A stretch of DNA of 64,000 nucleotides from Chelativorans intermedius. Lineage in GTDB: Bacteria > Pseudomonadota > Alphaproteobacteria > Rhizobiales > Rhizobiaceae. The translations under genes and the position numbers were made by a program. Positions 8,947-17,180 of this stretch are shown in pieces. Numbering within the stretch: position 1 is the first letter of the stretch; the number at the start of each line of letters is the position of its first letter. The notes beneath the pieces are model-generated. The model ran no database searches. It was given only the letters and a program-made list of their open reading frames with translations, and was not told the origin of the DNA. The stretch covers positions 306,102 to 370,101 of the forward strand of contig NZ_JAODNW010000002.1 of NCBI RefSeq assembly GCF_025398255.1, given 5' to 3'.

Positions 8947-9629
8947 GTCTTCTGGAACTTGAGCAGGTCGAAAGCTTCTACGGGGCCTCCCAGGCCCTGT
9001 TCGGCGTCAGCCTCGACGTGAAGGAAGGCGAGGTGGTGGCCCTGATGGGCCGCAATGGCATGGGAAAGACGACGACCATCCGCACCATCTTCGGCCTGGT
9101 GCGCGCGCGCTCAGGCTCGATCCGCTTTCTTGGACAGGAGATTGCGGGGCAGCGGGCGCATCGCATCGCGCGCCTGGGACTGGGCCTTGTGCCGGAAGGC
9201 CGCCGCTGTTTCCCCAATCTCACGGTGGCCGAAAACCTCGCCGTTGCAGCGCGCGCCGGCACGTGGACGCAAGGCCGGGTCTTCGACCTCTTCCCCCGCC
9301 TGTCCGAACGGCGCGACCAGTATGCGAGCACCCTTTCGGGAGGCGAACAGCAGATGCTGGCGATCGGCCGCGCTCTTACCACCAATCCGCGCCTGCTTGT
9401 CCTCGACGAGGCTACCGAGGGGCTCGCCCCGGTGATCCGCCGCGACATCTGGGAGGCGCTTGGCAAGCTCAAGGCTGCCGGGCAGTCCATCCTCGTCGTC
9501 GACAAGACGCTGTCGGAGCTGCTGCCGGTGGCCGACCGCTGCTTCGTGCTCGAAAAGGGCGCAACGGTCTTCGCAGGCCCACCCGCAGGGCTCACCCCCG
9601 ATCTTCAGGACCGCTATCTCGGCGTGTAG
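8943..9629 (+). CDS. ABC transporter ATP-binding protein (LivF family)
   Basis: Protein of 228 residues starting at GTG 8943, which overlaps the LivG stop by 4 bases (GTGA). Motifs are GRNGMGKTT (Walker A), LSGGEQQMLAIGRAL (signature) and LLVLDEATEGLAP (Walker B and the LivF-typical EGLAP). The switch region reads VVDKTLSELL, with Lys where the H-loop His of ABC ATPases is expected. This could lower ATPase activity of this half-site, but the partner LivG keeps its His. It is the last gene of the operon. Confidence 0.9.
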   Translation: MSLLELEQVESFYGASQALFGVSLDVKEGEVVALMGRNGMGKTTTIRTIFGLVRARSGSIRFLGQEIAGQRAHRIARLGLGLVPEGRRCFPNLTVAENLAVAARAGTWTQGRVFDLFPRLSERRDQYASTLSGGEQQMLAIGRALTTNPRLLVLDEATEGLAPVIRRDIWEALGKLKAAGQSILVVDKTLSELLPVADRCFVLEKGATVFAGPPAGLTPDLQDRYLGV

Positions 9630-10018
9630 GGACCGCCCGCTTCCGCCCAAGAATGTCGATTGTCTTCGCTTGCCGAAGTGGAAAGCTCTCGACCTCACCT
9701 GTTTCGCAGATCGCGCAGATAGGGGTTGGCGGCATTCGACGCGGCGAAATCTTCAGGATGGATGTCGGCCATGAGCAGCGTTTCGCCCGCTCCGTCCGCC
9801 TCGGCAAGCAAGGACCCGTCAGGGGCGGCGATGGCCGACAGGCCGGCATAGGAGAAGAGATCGTCCGCACCGCAATGATTTGCGTAGGCAAGGAAGATCT
9901 GGTTCTCGAAGGCGCGCACGGGATCATCTTGCGGGCAATCAGCGTGGCGTGATCGCTTGCCGGCAATGCCGTGGGCACCGCCACAAGCTGGACGGCGCAC
10001 TGGTCATCGGCCGGTCTG

Positions 10019-10327
10019 TCAGGCCGCTTCCTCGCTTTTGGACACATTGGGCGTGATCTTCACGCCAAGCGCGCGCATGATTTTCATGATCGTGTCAAAG
10101 GACGGGCTGGTTTCGCCATTGAACGCGCGATAGAGCGCGGCACGCGTCATGCCCACTTCTCGCGCCAGCTTGCTTATGTTGCGGGCGCGGGCGACGGTGC
10201 CCAGGGCCTTGGTGATTTCCCCGGCGTCGCCATCCTCGAAAGTGGCAATAAGGTATTCCTCTATCGCTTCGGGCGTATCGAGATATTCCGCGCTGTCCCA
10301 AGGGGCAGTTTTAATTTCCTTCGTCAT
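10019..10327 (-). CDS. Antitoxin, addiction-module antidote protein (HI_1420-like, Xre-type HTH)
   Basis: Protein of 102 residues. An N-terminal segment with DSAEYLDTPEAIEEYL precedes an HTH around residues 55-80 (ISKLAREVGMTRAALYRAF). This arrangement is typical of the antidote of the HI_1419/HI_1420 type II pair. Its start overlaps the toxin gene end by 17 bases, giving toxin-first order as in HigBA systems. It should neutralise the toxin by direct binding and repress the shared promoter. The gene sits in the gap of a broken nitrilase gene, so it probably arrived by insertion. Confidence 0.87.
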   Translation of the reverse strand: MTKEIKTAPWDSAEYLDTPEAIEEYLIATFEDGDAGEITKALGTVARARNISKLAREVGMTRAALYRAFNGETSPSFDTIMKIMRALGVKITPNVSKSEEAA

Positions 10328-10619
10328 CCTTCCACTCCTTTGCCATCCGCTTGGCTTCGGCTATGTCCTTGCTCTGTGTTCGCTTGTCGCCGCCGCACAA
10401 CAGAAGGAAAATCACCTTGCCACGGCGGCAATAATAGATGCGGTAGCCCGGCCCATAATCGACCTTCATTTCGCTAACGCCATCCCCAAGGTCCCTTGTG
10501 AGGCCGGGGTTTCCGTTCTCGAATCTGTCAATGCGACGGGCGATCCGCGCAACCGCTCGACGGTCTTTCAAGCCTTTCAGCCAGCCATCGAATATATCGG
10601 TGCGTCTGATCGTGAACAT
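10311..10619 (-). CDS. Toxin, RelE/HigB-superfamily addiction-module killer protein (HI_1419-like)
   Basis: Protein of 102 residues beginning MFTIRRTDIFDGWLKGL, with RIARRIDRFENGNPG, the core GYRIYYCRRG and the C-terminal LLCGGDKRTQSKDI, all hallmarks of this killer family. Members are expected to cleave mRNA at the ribosome. The ATG at 10619 was chosen because the family N-terminus begins there; a longer in-frame extension would cross the promoter palindrome. It is the first gene of the two-gene operon. Confidence 0.87.
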   Translation of the reverse strand: MFTIRRTDIFDGWLKGLKDRRAVARIARRIDRFENGNPGLTRDLGDGVSEMKVDYGPGYRIYYCRRGKVIFLLLCGGDKRTQSKDIAEAKRMAKEWKDDEGN

Positions 10620-10627
10620 AGGGGTTT

Positions 10628-10654
10628 TGTATATTATAATATACACATTGTCAA
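10628..10654 (-). promoter_or_regulatory. Promoter and palindromic operator of the toxin-antitoxin operon
   Basis: On the minus strand a perfect -35 box TTGACA (10654-10649) is followed by an 18-bp perfect palindrome, TGTATATTATAATATACA (10645-10628). The palindrome covers the spacer and reaches the -10 region, and ends 9 bases before the toxin ATG. It is an obvious binding site for an autoregulating antitoxin. The AT-rich block is unlike the surrounding GC-rich DNA. Confidence 0.7.
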
Positions 10655-10906
10655 GAGTCCGCACGCGCAAGGCGCGCCAGCGGCAAAAAGCGCGCGCTCA
10701 TAGGCGCCGTAAAGATGGGATTTGCGGTAGATGACGGGGCGGTTGCGGCCGTCCACGAACACCGCGCTGTTGTAGGTGGCCTCCTGCGCGGCTTCGGCAA
10801 AGCCGGCAATGATGGCTACCTTCGTTTCACGTGCGATGCCGTCGAGCCGGGCGATGCCCTGTCCGCCCGCCGGCCCGCGCCTCCATCTGCAAGGCGGCGA
10901 TCCGCA

Positions 10907-11710
10907 TCACTCCTCCTGCGAACTCATGGCGCCCAGAAGCCGCGGCAGATTGCCGAAACGGGCGATCAGCCCGAAGACGAGAGCCGCAATGGCCACGAAG
11001 AAGACCGACACCGCAGCCATGGTGGGCGTATAGCCGTAGCGCAGGGCATTGAAGATCTTGACCGGCAGCGTCTCCATGGTGAAGCCCACCGTCATGTAGG
11101 CCACGATATATTCGTTGAGCGACAGCACGAAGGCGAAGGCATAGCCGGAAACCAGATAGGGCAGGATGAGCGGCAGGATCACCGTCCGCAGCACCGTGCG
11201 GTCATCGGCCCCCATGGTGGCGGCAGCCTCGACCAGCGAGCGGTCGATCGAGGAGAAGCCGAGCGAGAGGGTGACGAGCGGCAGCGTGACGAAAAAGATG
11301 GCGTGGCTGATGATGGCCGTCCAGGGCTGCCCGTAGAAACCGATCGTGGCCCAGAAGGTGAGCAGGCCGAGCGCAGTGATGACCGGCGGCAGGATGAAGG
11401 GTGCCACGCCCAGAAGGCGGAAGACATTGGCCCAGGGGGCGACGCGCCGCCACAGAAACCAGGACAGGGGCAGCGCGACAAGCACCGCAAGAGCCGCCGC
11501 AAGCGCGGCGAGAACGACGGAGGCGACGAGCGAGGCCCGCCAGCCTTCATCGGTGAAGATCTGCCCGTACCAGGCCCAGGAAAAGCCCTGCGGCGGGAAG
11601 GTGAGCGACTGCTTCTCGTTGACCGACACGCCGGCGACGACAATCAACGGTCCCGCCATGAACAGAGCAATGGCGGCAAAAGCCAGCCAGCGCAGCGTCT
11701 TAAGCGTCAT
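10907..11710 (-). CDS. Polyamine-type ABC permease (PotC-like)
   Basis: Membrane protein of 267 residues with about six hydrophobic segments and the ATPase-coupling motif VEAAATMGADDRTVLRTVILP around residues 165-185 (EAAxxxGA core). It pairs with the PotB-like permease encoded just upstream; the two genes overlap by 11 bases. Its stop overlaps the start of the broken nitrilase gene, so that gene was once the last cistron of this operon. Spermidine/putrescine import is the family role; guanidino compounds are an alternative. Confidence 0.88.
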   Translation of the reverse strand: MTLKTLRWLAFAAIALFMAGPLIVVAGVSVNEKQSLTFPPQGFSWAWYGQIFTDEGWRASLVASVVLAALAAALAVLVALPLSWFLWRRVAPWANVFRLLGVAPFILPPVITALGLLTFWATIGFYGQPWTAIISHAIFFVTLPLVTLSLGFSSIDRSLVEAAATMGADDRTVLRTVILPLILPYLVSGYAFAFVLSLNEYIVAYMTVGFTMETLPVKIFNALRYGYTPTMAAVSVFFVAIAALVFGLIARFGNLPRLLGAMSSQEE

Positions 11711-12563
11711 GGTGTTGCCTCCCGGTGCCGCCGATCAGCAGCGTCAGCCCCACCAGCGCCAGGGAGATGAGCACGAGGAAGACAGCCATTGCCGCGGCAA
11801 AGGGCATGTTGGACTGATAGATCGCCTGGTCGGTAATCAGCACGGACAGCGTCCAGTGCTGCGGCCGCCCCAGGATCTGCGGCAGAAGATAGCACCCGAG
11901 GGCGAAGACGAAAACCATGATGAGCGTGGCGACGATCGTGTTTCGTTGCGCGGGAACGATGATGTTGAAGAAACCGCGCAAGGGCGAGGCGCCGAGCGTG
12001 CGCGCGGCTTCGAGAAGCGTCGGGTCGAGGCGCACGAGGGAAGGGTAGAGAACCAGGATCGTATAGGGCAACGCCTGATAGACCATGCCGGTCAACACCG
12101 CCCCGAAACCCGGCAGCAGAGCGCGCGGCTCAGCCATCAGACCCACCGCCACGAGAAGATTGGTAATGCCGGCCGTGCGCGAGAAGAGCGTCGACCAGGC
12201 AAATCCGATGATGACTTCCGACAAGGACAACACGGACAGGATGCAGACCAGCCAGACGATCTGCGCGCGCCGCGAGGCCTTGGTCAAGAGATAGGTGAAG
12301 GGAAAGCCGATGCTGACGCAGATGACGGCAACCATGACGGCGAGCATCAGCGAAAAGCCGAGCACGCCGCCGAAGAAGGCGCTCAGGAAACGCGCGTAAT
12401 TGTCGAGAACGAAATCCGGCGTATAGAAGCCGCCCTGCTGGCGCCGGAAGAAGCTCACGGCAATCATCGTCGAAAAGGGGATGACAAAGAAGACGACCAG
12501 CATGATGGCCGGAAAGGCGAGCGGCGCATAGTCGGCCAATGTGCGGGGCGGTTCGCGTCTCAT
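11700..12563 (-). CDS. Polyamine-type ABC permease (PotB-like)
   Basis: Membrane protein of 287 residues with the coupling motif LEAARTLGASPLRGFF in its second half. The start at 12563 makes an ATGA overlap with the ATPase stop; an in-frame start six codons upstream is possible but lies inside the ATPase gene. It forms the heteromeric channel with the PotC-like protein. The family also carries iron and thiamine transporters, but the agmatinase in the same operon favours a polyamine-like substrate. Confidence 0.87.
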   Translation of the reverse strand: MRREPPRTLADYAPLAFPAIMLVVFFVIPFSTMIAVSFFRRQQGGFYTPDFVLDNYARFLSAFFGGVLGFSLMLAVMVAVICVSIGFPFTYLLTKASRRAQIVWLVCILSVLSLSEVIIGFAWSTLFSRTAGITNLLVAVGLMAEPRALLPGFGAVLTGMVYQALPYTILVLYPSLVRLDPTLLEAARTLGASPLRGFFNIIVPAQRNTIVATLIMVFVFALGCYLLPQILGRPQHWTLSVLITDQAIYQSNMPFAAAMAVFLVLISLALVGLTLLIGGTGRQHHDA

Positions 12564-13597
12564 TCTTCGAGCACCACGCAAGCCTCGGCCGGCAGGATCA
12601 CGCCGATCTCGGTGCCCGCGGCAATGTCGTCGCGCTCGCGCGGCGTGGTCACGGCGACGATGGTGCTGCCGCCTGCTTCAACGAAGGTCTCGATGGTGCC
12701 GCCGAGATCGCGGATGAAGCTCACACGGCCACGAATGGCTCCGTCCCCGGGGGGCTGAAGGCGCACATCCTCCGGGCGGATGGAAACGAGCCCCCTGCTC
12801 ATGCCGGCCGGCAATGCCAGGTCAGGGATGGCCTGCCCCAGCACGACGGCGCGGCCGGCGCGGTCGACCTCCACAGGCAGCAGGTTGGTCGAGCCGATGA
12901 AGCCGGCCACGAAGGCATCGGCCGGCCGGCGGTAGATCTCGATGGGCGAGGCGGCCTGGCGAATGCGCCCCTCGCCCATCACCACCACGAGATCGGCCAT
13001 GGTCATGGCCTCGCGCTGATCGTGGGTGACGACGATGGTGGTGATTCCCAACCTCTCCTGAAGCTGGCGCAGCTCCACCTGCATGGCCTCGCGCAGCTTC
13101 GCATCAAGCGCGGAAAGCGGCTCATCGAGCAGAAAAAGACGCGGCGAGAGGGCCAGTGCGCGCGCGATCGCCACCCTCTGGCGCTGGCCGCCGGACAGCT
13201 TGGAGACCGGCCGGTCGGCAAAGCCCGGCAGGTGAATGAGGGCGAGAAGCTCTTCCACGCGCTGTCTCTGCTGCGCGCGCGCCACGCCGCGGATGCGCAG
13301 GGGATAGGCGATGTTTTCGCCGACCGTCAGATGCGGAAACAGCGCAAGCGACTGGAACACCATGCCGAGATTGCGCTTGTGTGTGGGCACCGGCGTGATG
13401 TCCTCGCCATCGATCACAATCCTGCCCGCCGAAGGCTCCTCCAGCCCGGCGATCATGCGCAGAAGCGTGGTCTTGCCGCAGCCCGATGGGCCCAGCATGC
13501 ACACGAAGGTGCCGTGCGGAACATGGAGCGTGATGTCATCGACAGCACGAAACGTACCGAATGTCTTGCTTACGCCCTCGATGGACAGTCCGGACAT
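12560..13597 (-). CDS. ABC transporter ATP-binding protein (PotA/UgpC class)
   Basis: ATPase of 345 residues from the chosen start (MSGLSIEGV). It has Walker A GPSGCGKTT near residue 40, signature LSGGQRQRVAIARAL, Walker B LFLLDEPLSALD, H-loop VTHDQREA and a C-terminal TOBE domain near 260-340. An in-frame ATG 11 codons upstream (13630) is a possible alternative start. It drives the PotB/PotC-like permeases. Between it and the binding-protein gene lie ~175 bases holding a hairpin. Confidence 0.87.
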   Translation of the reverse strand: MSGLSIEGVSKTFGTFRAVDDITLHVPHGTFVCMLGPSGCGKTTLLRMIAGLEEPSAGRIVIDGEDITPVPTHKRNLGMVFQSLALFPHLTVGENIAYPLRIRGVARAQQRQRVEELLALIHLPGFADRPVSKLSGGQRQRVAIARALALSPRLFLLDEPLSALDAKLREAMQVELRQLQERLGITTIVVTHDQREAMTMADLVVVMGEGRIRQAASPIEIYRRPADAFVAGFIGSTNLLPVEVDRAGRAVVLGQAIPDLALPAGMSRGLVSIRPEDVRLQPPGDGAIRGRVSFIRDLGGTIETFVEAGGSTIVAVTTPRERDDIAAGTEIGVILPAEACVVLEE

Positions 13598-13707
13598 GTT
13601 CTGTTTCCGATTCAAGAGGTCCTGCGCCATAAACCCCTGCGCTCCCTGAAGGCAAGCGCCCAAAGGCCGCCGGCGCGTGCCCGAAGCACGCTTGCGCAAA
13701 GGGGCGA

Positions 13708-13733
13708 GCAGGCCGGTGCGCAGACCGGCCTGC
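13708..13733 (-). other. Intercistronic hairpin after PotD-like gene
   Basis: GCAGGCCGGT and ACCGGCCTGC form a perfect 10-bp stem with a 6-nt loop between the binding-protein gene and the ATPase gene. No U-run follows on the minus strand. It probably stabilises the upstream message or partly limits read-through. Confidence 0.55.
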
Positions 13734-13772
13734 ACCTTCGCTGCGCAGCGGACAGGGCTGCACGGCGCGGCC

Positions 13773-14861
13773 TTACCCGACGATCATCTCCGTCCATTTC
13801 TGGTTCAGCCAGTCGGACTTCGACGTGTAGAGGTCGTAGCGCGGGATGATCGGCTCGATCTCCGAGGAAACGGCCGCGAACTCTTCATCGGTAAGATCCA
13901 GCTTGTCGCGCTTCAAGGTGGGCGCCGTGCCGACCTTGCGCGACATCAGCCCCTGGATCTCGGGTTGGCTCATGAAGTCGACGAAGATGTGCGCCTCCTC
14001 GACCTTGTCGGAGGCCCGCGAGAGCACCCAGTTGCCGGAATCCTGGATGCCGCCTTCCTTGGGGAAGGTGGAGCGGACGGGGAAGCCGTCGGCGGCGGCC
14101 AGGCCGGTGACGTCGTGATAGTATTGCCCCATCGGAATTTCGCCCGACTTCAAGGCCTGCTCGAATTGCGCCTCGTCCCGGTACCACAGGCGCACATTCG
14201 GCTTCACCTCGGCAAGTTTCTCGAAGGCGGCAAGTTGCCCCTCCTCGGTGTCGAGCGCATCCGTGCCGCCCATGAAGGTCTTGGCGGTCACCTCCAGGAG
14301 GAAGGAATTGGAGACCAGTGCCAGAAGGCCGAGCCGGTCCCGGTTGGCCGGATCCCAAAGGGCCGCCCAGGATTCCGGCGCTTCGGGATAGACATCGGTG
14401 TTGGTGACCAGGGTGATGTACCAGGCAACTGCGCCGATGCCCGCCACGCGCCCGTCAGGATATTTCGCCACGAACTGCGGGAGCAGATCGTCGAAATTGC
14501 GGATCTTTCCCGGATCGAGCGGCGTCCAGAGCTCGGTTTCCTGCCCCTTCAGCGTCGAGGTCTGCGACATCATCGAAAGATCCGCCGGGGCCTGGCCGGC
14601 CCGCGCGGCCTGCTGAAGCTGCACCAGCCATGCCTCGCCCGTGGGCTCTGCCACCGATTCCACCGCAATACCCGTTGCCTTGGTGAACTCGGGAAAGATG
14701 TTCGCGTCGAAGGAGTCCTTGAAATAGCCGCCATAGACGCCGACCTTCAGGGACCTGTCCTGCGCGCGCAGAATGGAGGGCATGGCAAGCGTGCCGGCCC
14801 CGGCCACACCCGCAGCCAGAACCGCGCGGCGGCTCAGCCTTGTTTCGTGAAGCTTTCTCAT
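13773..14861 (-). CDS. ABC transporter substrate-binding protein (PotD-like), Tat signal
   Basis: Protein of 362 residues. The N-terminus carries SRRAVLAAG followed by a hydrophobic stretch and an ILRAQ cleavage region, which suggests export by the Tat pathway in a folded state. The mature part starts SLKVGVYGGYF and belongs to the PotD/PotF (SBP_bac_8-like) class that binds spermidine, putrescine or related cations. It follows the agmatinase gene by 76 bases on the same strand and is the first importer gene. Confidence 0.87.
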   Translation of the reverse strand: MRKLHETRLSRRAVLAAGVAGAGTLAMPSILRAQDRSLKVGVYGGYFKDSFDANIFPEFTKATGIAVESVAEPTGEAWLVQLQQAARAGQAPADLSMMSQTSTLKGQETELWTPLDPGKIRNFDDLLPQFVAKYPDGRVAGIGAVAWYITLVTNTDVYPEAPESWAALWDPANRDRLGLLALVSNSFLLEVTAKTFMGGTDALDTEEGQLAAFEKLAEVKPNVRLWYRDEAQFEQALKSGEIPMGQYYHDVTGLAAADGFPVRSTFPKEGGIQDSGNWVLSRASDKVEEAHIFVDFMSQPEIQGLMSRKVGTAPTLKRDKLDLTDEEFAAVSSEIEPIIPRYDLYTSKSDWLNQKWTEMIVG

Positions 14862-14937
14862 CGTCCTTCTCCTCTTGAAAGGCCGTGGTGCCGGCCTGGT
14901 TCCCTTGTTCTTTTAAACCTTCCTCGCGTCGTCGGCT

Positions 14938-15999
14938 TCAGCCCGAATTGCCTGCCACCGCAGGGCTGAAGACCATCAGGCTCAAGATCTCGAACAGCAC
15001 CTGCGCGCCGGCATGGGCGGTGTTGGCGGTCGCGTCATATTGCGGGGCAACCTCCACGACATCGCCGCCGACGAGATTGACACCCTTGAGGCCGCGCAGA
15101 AGCTCCAGAACCTCGCGCGTGGTAAGACCGCCCACCTCCGGTGTGCCCGTGCCGGGTGCAAAGGCCGGATCGAGACTGTCGATGTCGAAGGAGAGATAGG
15201 TCGGCGCATCGCCCACCACCTCTCTTGCCATCTCGATGATCTTCGCAATTCCCATGCCCGACACGTCTTCGGCGTGGACGACCGTCATGCCGGACTCGTA
15301 GGAGAATTCCCAGAGATATTCGGCGGCACCGCGGATGCCGATCTGGATCGTGCGGGTGGGGTCGAGCACGCCGTCGAGAACCGCATTCCGGAAGGGGCCG
15401 CCGTGGTGAAACTTCGTCTGGTCGAAGGCGCCGCCGGTGTCGCAATGTGCGTCGATGTGGATCATGGCAACCGGCCGGTCGCGTCCGACGGCCTTCAGGA
15501 TCGGGTGGGTGATCGAATGATCGCCGCCGACGCAAAGCGGCACCACGCCTGCCTCGACGATCGCGCTCACATGGCGTTCGATGTCTTCGTGGCACTGTTC
15601 CAGCCGGTAGCGGCTGGCAAACGGGATGTCGCCGATGTCGGCAACCTTGAGATCGAAGACGGGCGCGCAGTCGAGAACGTGATTGTAGGGGCCGATGCGC
15701 TCGATGGTGCGCAGCGCGCGCGGACCAAAGCGCGCGCCGGGTCGGTTTGTCACCCCGAGATCCATGGGAACGCCAAGGAGCGCGACCTGCAGGTCGCCAA
15801 GGTCGGGGGAAACGGGATCGACCGGGCGATGCGGGGCCGACAGGAAGGTGGGGACGCCCGCATAGGGCGCCAGGCGTGTGCCGGACTTGGAAAAGATACG
15901 CGCCGCCACGCGGGCAAAACGGGGATGCAACAGCTCGCCGCCATGGCTTTCGCCATATTTTTTCCTGAGCGCTTCGAGCTTGTCCCGGTCCCAGCTCAT
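14938..15999 (-). CDS. speB: Agmatinase / ureohydrolase family protein
   Basis: Protein of 353 residues with all ureohydrolase metal ligands: GGDHS at 158-162 (His161), DAHCD at 183-187 (Asp183, His185, Asp187) and SFDIDSLDP (Asp272, Asp274). It hydrolyses a guanidino compound, such as agmatine to putrescine, and releases urea. The start at 15999 follows GGGGAG; the longer in-frame reading upstream has a non-family sequence. It heads the polyamine-type import operon and is divergent from a LysR gene. Guanidinobutyrase or guanidinopropionase activity is an alternative because these enzymes share all motifs. Confidence 0.85.
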   Translation of the reverse strand: MSWDRDKLEALRKKYGESHGGELLHPRFARVAARIFSKSGTRLAPYAGVPTFLSAPHRPVDPVSPDLGDLQVALLGVPMDLGVTNRPGARFGPRALRTIERIGPYNHVLDCAPVFDLKVADIGDIPFASRYRLEQCHEDIERHVSAIVEAGVVPLCVGGDHSITHPILKAVGRDRPVAMIHIDAHCDTGGAFDQTKFHHGGPFRNAVLDGVLDPTRTIQIGIRGAAEYLWEFSYESGMTVVHAEDVSGMGIAKIIEMAREVVGDAPTYLSFDIDSLDPAFAPGTGTPEVGGLTTREVLELLRGLKGVNLVGGDVVEVAPQYDATANTAHAGAQVLFEILSLMVFSPAVAGNSG

Positions 16000-16117
16000 C
16001 CGATCCGCTCCCCGCCTCGGCTCGGCCAGCGGGCTGCGCCTGGGCAGAGGCGCCCGTCGGCCGGCAAGATCCATGATCGGTGAATGGTGATACGGAGCGA
16101 TTGAAAACGCAATTGAT

Positions 16118-16153
16118 ATTGTTATAGGAGGAAATGTGAGAAAATCTAACAAT
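16118..16153. promoter_or_regulatory. Inverted repeat ATTGTTA / TAACAAT in the agmatinase-LysR divergent region
   Basis: Perfect 7-bp arms at 16118-16124 and 16147-16153 are separated by 22 bases in an AT-rich island, and the right arm overlaps the LysR ATG. The site could serve LysR autoregulation and control of the divergent agmatinase operon. A strong AGGAGG lies inside, but it is ~20 bases from the LysR ATG and only 2 from an ATG immediately followed by TGA (16134-16139). Confidence 0.35.
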
Positions 16154-17177
16154 GGTTTCGCCCTTGGCCAAGCGTCTGCCGCCGCTCAACCCGCTGCGCG
16201 CCTTCGAGGCGGCGGCCCGGCATGGCTCCCTGACGAAGGCGGCGGGGGAGCTGCACGTGACCCATGGCGCGGTCAGCCACCAAATCCGGGCGCTTGAGGC
16301 ATCGCTGTCCGTCAAGCTGTTCGAGCGCACCGGCCAGCGGTTGAAACTCACCGCGCACGGGGCGGAGCTTCTGCCGGCGGTCTCTTCCGCCTTCGAGGAG
16401 ATTGCCGCCGCCACGGCGCGCATGACACGGCCCACCACCGCCGGCGCGTTGTCGGTGACATGTGTTCCCGCTCTCCTGTCGCTGTGGCTTCTTCCCCGCA
16501 TCGGCGGCTTTCTCTCCCGCTATCCGCAGATCCGCCTGACGCTCGACGCCTCCAACGATCCGGGCAACGTTCACTCCCCGGATGTCGATGTGGCGATCCT
16601 CTATGGCGATGGCAGCTGGACGGACCTTTGGGTGAAGCTCTGGACGCCGCTCGACCTGTTTCCCGTCGTCAGCCCGACACTGATCAACAATCGCCCGATC
16701 CGTACCATCCGCGATCTGGGCGATCATGTCATGCTGCACGCCGATGACGGCCGGGAATGGCACACCTGGCTGGCCGCCGCCGATGCGCTCGATCTCAAGC
16801 GCGGTCAGCAGGTCCACATGTCCGACGCGCGCCTGGCCATCGAAGCGGCAATGCACGGCGTGGGTGTCGCGCTCGGCGATACGATGACCGTGGCAAGCCT
16901 TCTTTCGAGGGGGCAGCTCGTCGCACCCTTCAATCTGGCGGTGCCGGCGGTCGATGCCTTCTATGTGGCCTGCCGGAAGGATCTGCGCGCCGCGCCGATC
17001 GTCAATGTGTTCATCGACTGGCTGTTTGCCGCGCTCGAGGAGGACAACGCCCGCGCAGAACCGCTGGCGGCCGCCCGCCGCGCCCTGCGGCGGGCAGCCG
17101 GAAAATCCCCCGAGCCGGGGCGCCGTCCCGATGCGCCGCCGCGACCTTCCCTCAAGCACAGATCCGCAAGGAGATAG
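16152..17177 (+). CDS. LysR-family transcriptional regulator (GcvA-like)
   Basis: Protein of 341 residues. The N-terminal winged HTH spans residues ~10-65 (LRAFEAAARHGSLTKAAGEL then HGAVSHQIRALE), followed by the GcvA-type effector domain from ~95. It is ~40 residues longer than usual because of an Ala/Arg/Pro-rich basic tail. Divergent placement suggests that it regulates the agmatinase/importer operon and the aminotransferase gene just downstream. Its TAG stop stands one codon before the likely aminotransferase start, in the same frame. Confidence 0.87.
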   Translation: MVSPLAKRLPPLNPLRAFEAAARHGSLTKAAGELHVTHGAVSHQIRALEASLSVKLFERTGQRLKLTAHGAELLPAVSSAFEEIAAATARMTRPTTAGALSVTCVPALLSLWLLPRIGGFLSRYPQIRLTLDASNDPGNVHSPDVDVAILYGDGSWTDLWVKLWTPLDLFPVVSPTLINNRPIRTIRDLGDHVMLHADDGREWHTWLAAADALDLKRGQQVHMSDARLAIEAAMHGVGVALGDTMTVASLLSRGQLVAPFNLAVPAVDAFYVACRKDLRAAPIVNVFIDWLFAALEEDNARAEPLAAARRALRRAAGKSPEPGRRPDAPPRPSLKHRSARR

Positions 17178-17180
17178 ACC

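Larger units (their letters stand above)
9695..10907 (-). pseudogene. Broken nitrilase-family (carbon-nitrogen hydrolase) gene interrupted by a toxin-antitoxin module
   Basis: Minus-strand pieces of one nitrilase-family gene can be read. The start MRIAALQMEARAG overlaps the upstream permease stop (TGATG at 10905-10909). It jumps directly to a frame-shifted segment IARLDGIARETKVAIIAGFAE, then NSAVFVDGRNRPVIYRKSHL with the catalytic-Lys motif, then YERALF near 10690. The following ~40 residues, including the catalytic-Cys block, are absent. In their place stand the toxin and antitoxin genes. The gene resumes near 10005 with VQLVAVPTALP, suffers a one-base loss near 9920, and ends as VRAFENQIFLAYANHCG ... 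to the stop at 9695. Family members hydrolyse amides such as N-carbamoylputrescine, which would have suited this operon. Confidence 0.85.
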
